Program-made: the position numbers and the translations under genes
Notes under the pieces: model-generated
What the model saw: only the letters and a program-made list of their open reading frames with translations
The model's database searches: none
What the model was told of the DNA's origin: nothing
In this document: positions 6,665 through 10,040 of the stretch, piece after piece
Numbering within the stretch: the first letter of the stretch is position 1
Layout: every line of letters starts with the position of its first letter
DNA from: Discostella pseudostelligera
Lineage: Eukaryota; Bacillariophyta; Thalassiosirophyceae; Thalassiosirales; Thalassiosiraceae
Direction: 5' to 3'
Assembly (NCBI GenBank): GCA_036940085.1
Contig: JALLBK010000630.1
Span: 1 to 10,040 of the forward strand
Length of the DNA stretch: 10,040 nucleotides

Positions 6665-8288
6665 TTATTGCCTTTCGTCATCTCTCGTCCTAGCCACTGC
6701 ACAAATTTCATGAGCAAGGGCCAATAGACTCACGACGGCAACATCACTACGCAATACCCGTGTTCCGAGGGTGACTTCTTGGAAACCCAAATTGGCGAAC
6801 ATGTCTAGTTCGTTTGGCTCTTCCCATCCGCCCTCGGGCCTGCATGCAGAGGCAGTGCAAATCCCCAAAACGTTAGGACTTCAAGAAAAAATTGGTTACA
6901 GGAGAAATGATCGTATAAACTCACCCCACGGCAATCAACAATTGTCGTGGTCCATTCTTCCCATCAGTCGGGAATTGAATATCCGACATTCGCATAGCGC
7001 TGGTGGTAGTAACGATATCGTCCTCTTCACCATCAACACTCCTTCGTATCCGTGTAGGATGGGCTATCACACGTGCCACCTCCTCCAACGGGAACAAACT
7101 CTCCAATTCATCTTCCATAAACTCCCGTAATGAATGTTTCACAATCGTAATTTGTGGCAATTGGACATCACCACATTGTGCCAAACCCTCGATTAATAAA
7201 TTTCGTAATGTCGATGGTTGACGTAGTATGTGTGATCCGAAGTAATCTTTGGGAACTTTCTTTGCACTGGTAAGTATGAGATGATGTATGCCCAGTTGTG
7301 TGATCATGGGGAGGAGACGGCCGAGTTGGAGTGGGCGAGGCAAGGCTAAGAGGAGACTTACAGGACAGCGTGTAGTTTTTGAAATGGTTGTGGTTGATAG
7401 AGATGATGATGAATTGTTGGAGGGTGCACCATTGAAACTATCCCTCTCATCATTATCGCCATGATGATGATCGTTGTATAATATTGTTTTGGGTGGCTGA
7501 GGTATAGATAGTTGCAAGGAACCTGGTGGTTCACCATTCTTGGTAGGCTGCGCCTTTTTGTTTTTCCCCTCCGGTAGCCAGGAGATTGTGGCATCATCTG
7601 TAATTAAGCCAGCAAGATGTTGATGGTTGGATCTTCTTCCATTTGCTACTACTTCGTCTGCATTGCTATCGTGGCATTTATCGTTGTTGGGTAGGTGTTG
7701 GGCAGAACGTACCACCCCCGCACGAACCGTATCGCCATTGCACAATCCCAATATCTTCGCCACATGTATAGTGCGGTAATCATCTCTTGGTAGAGTCACC
7801 GTTGCTAGTGGTGCAAGATCATCAACATCATTCGTGTCATTGTCATGATCGCTATTGTCGCTGGAGTCATTAAAGAGTGACGACGTCGAAGTTGCTTCTG
7901 ATGGTGGTAGGATGACATCATCAATTTCGGAAATGTCGAATAGAATCCGATTTAGATACAATGGACTTGTTCTATTAAAAGTTGAAGACGAATGATGGTG
8001 CCGAAATTGTTGTTGTAGGTGGGTTCTATGGAGTGATGATGACGACGACGATGGTGATGTTAATGATGATGGCAGATGCGGAGTGCACCGATAAATGACA
8101 GCAAAGGATGTGCATGGCGAGATACAGCGACGACGTGGAGAATGATTTGTCAGTATTGCCGTTGCTGTTGTTGTGCAGCTGAAGGCGGTGCTGCTATCAA
8201 AGAAGCGTGACACCAACATGAACATTGCTATTGTTTTTATTGCGCAATATCGCCGACGCCGACGCTCTACCAGCGGCACCGACGTCAT
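6665..8288 (-). CDS. rsmE: RsmE-type 16S rRNA (uracil-1498-N3) methyltransferase, probably plastid-targeted
   Basis: SPOUT-family enzyme that makes m3U at position 1498 (E. coli numbering) of small-subunit rRNA using S-adenosylmethionine. Exons 8288-6925 and 6839-6665 flank an 85-nt phase-2 intron (GTGAGT...ATGCAG) and give 512 residues. The intron splits the SAM-binding knot motif: IAVG plus PEGGW gives GPEGG at 455-459, followed by NLGFQEVTLGTRVLRSDVA, matching the family ending LGxRILRxETA. The N-terminal PUA-like part shows NRILFDI, RTIHVAKILGLCNGDTVRAG and AGLI. Bacterial enzymes are about 240 residues; the excess is the presequence plus Ser-, Asp-, Asn- and His-rich insertions. Residues 18-40 (AIKTIAMFMLVSRF, then STAF|S) resemble a signal peptide with the A|F cleavage site of diatom plastid presequences. 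LRSDVA in place of the bacterial LRxETA may be a eukaryotic subgroup trait. Mitochondrial targeting is the alternative. Confidence 0.85.
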
Positions 8289-8583
8289 GGTTGATATGAT
8301 ATGTGTTGAGTGTCACGTGGAAGAGTACGTGGATTTGACGACTGCGGCAGTCACCCAGTGGCAAAATGTTGGCGGGAAGGAGTCACTTTGTTTTGGCGGG
8401 AGACTTTGTGGCGAACTCTGTGGCGAAATTTTCGCGGGAAGATTGTTGGTCTGGCCAGCGCGCAGCCGCAGATGCACCAACTGAGCCCACAACCTCCCAC
8501 AACCTACACTCAAAAATCGACCATGACCCATGACCATGGCAAATGATGCAAGTACGATACATCACTAGTAGCACAGGAGGGAG
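8289..8583. promoter_or_regulatory. Divergent promoter
   Basis: These 295 nt separate two head-to-head genes, the methyltransferase (minus strand, start 8288) and the URI-like gene (plus strand, start 8584), and must hold both core promoters. The stretch contains the decamer CACGTGGAAG at 8314-8323, also found upstream of the H-protein gene, and the E2F-like cluster at 8369-8440. No TATA box is apparent. Confidence 0.65.
8369..8440. promoter_or_regulatory. Cluster of E2F-like sites
   Basis: Three close matches to the E2F consensus TTTSSCGC/GGCGGGAA lie within 72 nt: TTGGCGGGAA (8369-8378), TTTTGGCGGGA (8391-8401) and TTTTCGCGGGAA (8429-8440). The last overlaps a palindrome, GCGAAA-T-TTTCGC (8423-8435), so a site is present on both strands. 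TGTGGCGAA is also repeated at 8407-8415 and 8419-8427. This suggests cell-cycle control of one or both flanking genes; binding is not shown. Confidence 0.55.
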
Positions 8584-10040
8584 ATGATGCCGCGGACGCA
8601 GACTTCGACTCTGCACCCACCAATAATGCTAGTTAGCCATCCTCGTCGCCATAATCATCCACTCACACCCTCCGAGCTTGTTGATATTCGATCATTACTC
8701 AGCGCAGCTACTGCTTCAGCCACCTCCGCCGCCGCCGCGACAGATACGAAGGGACATGGACATGAAGGCGATGCTACTGCACAAGCATCACGACGACTTG
8801 CCGGTCGGCAGGTCATGGTGCCCGCAATATTTTCATCTTCTACTAATACAACATCATCGGTAACAGCAACATCGAGGGCATTCTTCGAGGGGGTATTGAC
8901 CCCTACCCAGAGAGTAGCCACCATTACCACTAATACTGATGCAGCTGGTCCAATGAACGAGATAATTCATGTAAATATTGGCAACAACAGCAACCTCGAT
9001 AACGAGCCTACGCTTGTGGAGATGACTCGTACTGAGGCACTACGTTATTTTGATGCCAATGGAAATGAGAATGTGGGTAATTCTACAAGGGCAACAACTA
9101 CATCTTCAGTATCGACGACATCATTAACTTCAGAAACAACCAATTGTGAAAGAATTCCATCAAATAAGACCGCAACACATGCTGCAGACACTGATGATGG
9201 AGATGCAGCACTCTCTGTTTCTGACTTTATCAACAAGAACCACCCCTACCCCTATATGGAAATTCGTGAAACATGCAACAATCAAGGACAAATCCAGCAT
9301 TCCGAGGTTGTGAACATGTCCAATGTGATGAATCGATTAGGAGAACGATTGCAGGACGTGGCATCCTTCGATGATAAGGCTAGAGATGGAAAGACTGATG
9401 ATGAGAGGAAGCTTGGTACGATGCTCGCGCAGACATTGGCGGGGGTTGGCAAGGACGAGACCGAGGTGGGAGATACAGGGTTGAAAAGAGCAGATATTGA
9501 TGATAATGGCAACACCGATGATGACAAGGAAGAAATTTTCAGTATATTACACCCAGAGGCAAAGAAGAGTGTGATCGACGAAATGAAATACCAAGAGCTG
9601 AGGTCGAGGCTAGATGAGCTAGAACGATTGGAAGAGGAGGAGAAAGAAGAGAGCAAGAAGGCGAAGGCAATCTTGTCAAAGAAGCTCGAGTTTGGTAGCG
9701 GCGGCAGAAATAATGCACGAACTTCCGCAACAACCACACGTTTAGGAAGTGGATGGTCACGAGGATTTTTGAACAATGCAACTACTGCATCCAAGCAGAC
9801 GAAAATGAAGGAAGGGCCGCCACTCAATACTGCACGACAATCTGCAAAGGCAAAAGAGGAGGTGAATAATTCCACAAGAGTTACATTTTCCAGCGATGAA
9901 AACATTACAACGGAAATACCACACATCATCCCTAGTCAGGAGAGCTCCATTGGATCTACGCCGTCATCTCCAAATTCGGCACGGGTGAAATTTTCTGCTC
10001 GCGATGATGCAATTACAACAGACGACGACATCCCTGACGG
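8584..10040 (+). CDS. Candidate URI/Bud27-like unconventional prefoldin, 3' end missing
   Basis: An uninterrupted frame from ATG 8584 to the right edge encodes at least 485 residues; in-frame TAG codons at 8566-8571 fix its 5' limit, and ATG 8587 is an equal start. Residues ~75-160 suggest a degenerate alpha-type prefoldin fold: RQVMVPA, then RAFFEGVLTPTQR, IIHVNIGN and MTRTEALRYF, compare MVP, FxxGxL, VxVxLG and the final helix in URI/Bud27. A Ser/Thr/Asp-rich stretch follows, then an acidic-basic coiled coil at ~335-364 (LRSRLDELERLEEEEKEESK). Near the edge are two PP1-docking-type [RK]VxF motifs, RVTF (432-435) and RVKF (467-470), beside acidic segments such as TEIPHI. URI proteins link prefoldin/R2TP to RNA-polymerase subunit RPB5 and, in animals, bind PP1. 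The family call rests on pattern only, with large insertions; an unrelated coiled-coil protein is possible. The open frame itself is firm. Confidence 0.6.
   Translation, partial: MMPRTQTSTLHPPIMLVSHPRRHNHPLTPSELVDIRSLLSAATASATSAAAATDTKGHGHEGDATAQASRRLAGRQVMVPAIFSSSTNTTSSVTATSRAFFEGVLTPTQRVATITTNTDAAGPMNEIIHVNIGNNSNLDNEPTLVEMTRTEALRYFDANGNENVGNSTRATTTSSVSTTSLTSETTNCERIPSNKTATHAADTDDGDAALSVSDFINKNHPYPYMEIRETCNNQGQIQHSEVVNMSNVMNRLGERLQDVASFDDKARDGKTDDERKLGTMLAQTLAGVGKDETEVGDTGLKRADIDDNGNTDDDKEEIFSILHPEAKKSVIDEMKYQELRSRLDELERLEEEEKEESKKAKAILSKKLEFGSGGRNNARTSATTTRLGSGWSRGFLNNATTASKQTKMKEGPPLNTARQSAKAKEEVNNSTRVTFSSDENITTEIPHIIPSQESSIGSTPSSPNSARVKFSARDDAITTDDDIPD

Noticed and set aside
6771..7130. 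Plus-strand open frame opposite the methyltransferase
   Set aside because: It overlaps the conserved RsmE C-terminal exon and its intron on the other strand and has no recognisable content.
9282..9929. A 215-codon minus-strand open frame opposite the URI-like gene
   Set aside because: It is a mirror of a Ser/Asp/Lys-rich coding strand and reads as Ser/Leu/Phe-rich low complexity. The plus-strand frame is longer, open to the edge, and has motifs and a coiled coil.

Overview
The window looks like nuclear DNA of a photosynthetic stramenopile, most likely a diatom. The reasons are compact genes with a few short GT-AG introns, a secreted Pro-Thr-repeat protein family, a mitochondrial-type glycine cleavage H protein, and an rRNA methyltransferase whose N-terminus looks like a bipartite plastid presequence with an A|F-type cleavage site. 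The organism call is an inference; no rRNA or organelle marker is present.

Layout, left to right. (1) Positions 1-2283, plus strand: the 3' part of a gene for a chromatin reader with a PHD finger followed by a bromodomain; its N-terminus lies outside the window. (2) 2284-3061: intergenic DNA with a degenerate interspersed repeat and two small hairpins. (3) 3062-5074: two tandem paralogues with the same plan, a signal-peptide exon, a phase-0 intron, then a Pro-Thr-repeat exon. The first copy (3062-3627) has a one-base frameshift inside the repeat and ends early; the second (4253-5074) is intact. (4) 5075-5628: intergenic, with a cluster of promoter-type motifs next to (5) the two-exon gene for glycine cleavage H protein, 5629-6380. 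(6) 6381-6664: the space between two convergent genes, with a 3' hairpin and a possible poly(A) signal. (7) 6665-8288, minus strand: a two-exon RsmE-type 16S rRNA (m3U1498) methyltransferase, probably plastid-targeted. (8) 8289-8583: a divergent promoter with several E2F-like sites. (9) From 8584 to the right edge, plus strand: a long open frame that runs off the window, tentatively a URI/Bud27-like unconventional prefoldin with two PP1-docking-type motifs.

The genes do not form one pathway. The H protein belongs to mitochondrial glycine decarboxylation (photorespiration), the methyltransferase to organellar ribosome maturation, and the PHD-bromodomain protein to chromatin reading. The H-protein promoter and the divergent promoter share a CACGTGGAAG decamer and E2F-type TTTGGCGGGAA-like elements, so some co-regulation is possible. 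No clearly new multi-gene system is visible. The most distinctive items are the tandem Pro-Thr pair, the 48-nt in-frame intron inside the bromodomain, the ACGTCA triplet upstream of the H-protein gene, and the unfinished URI-like gene.
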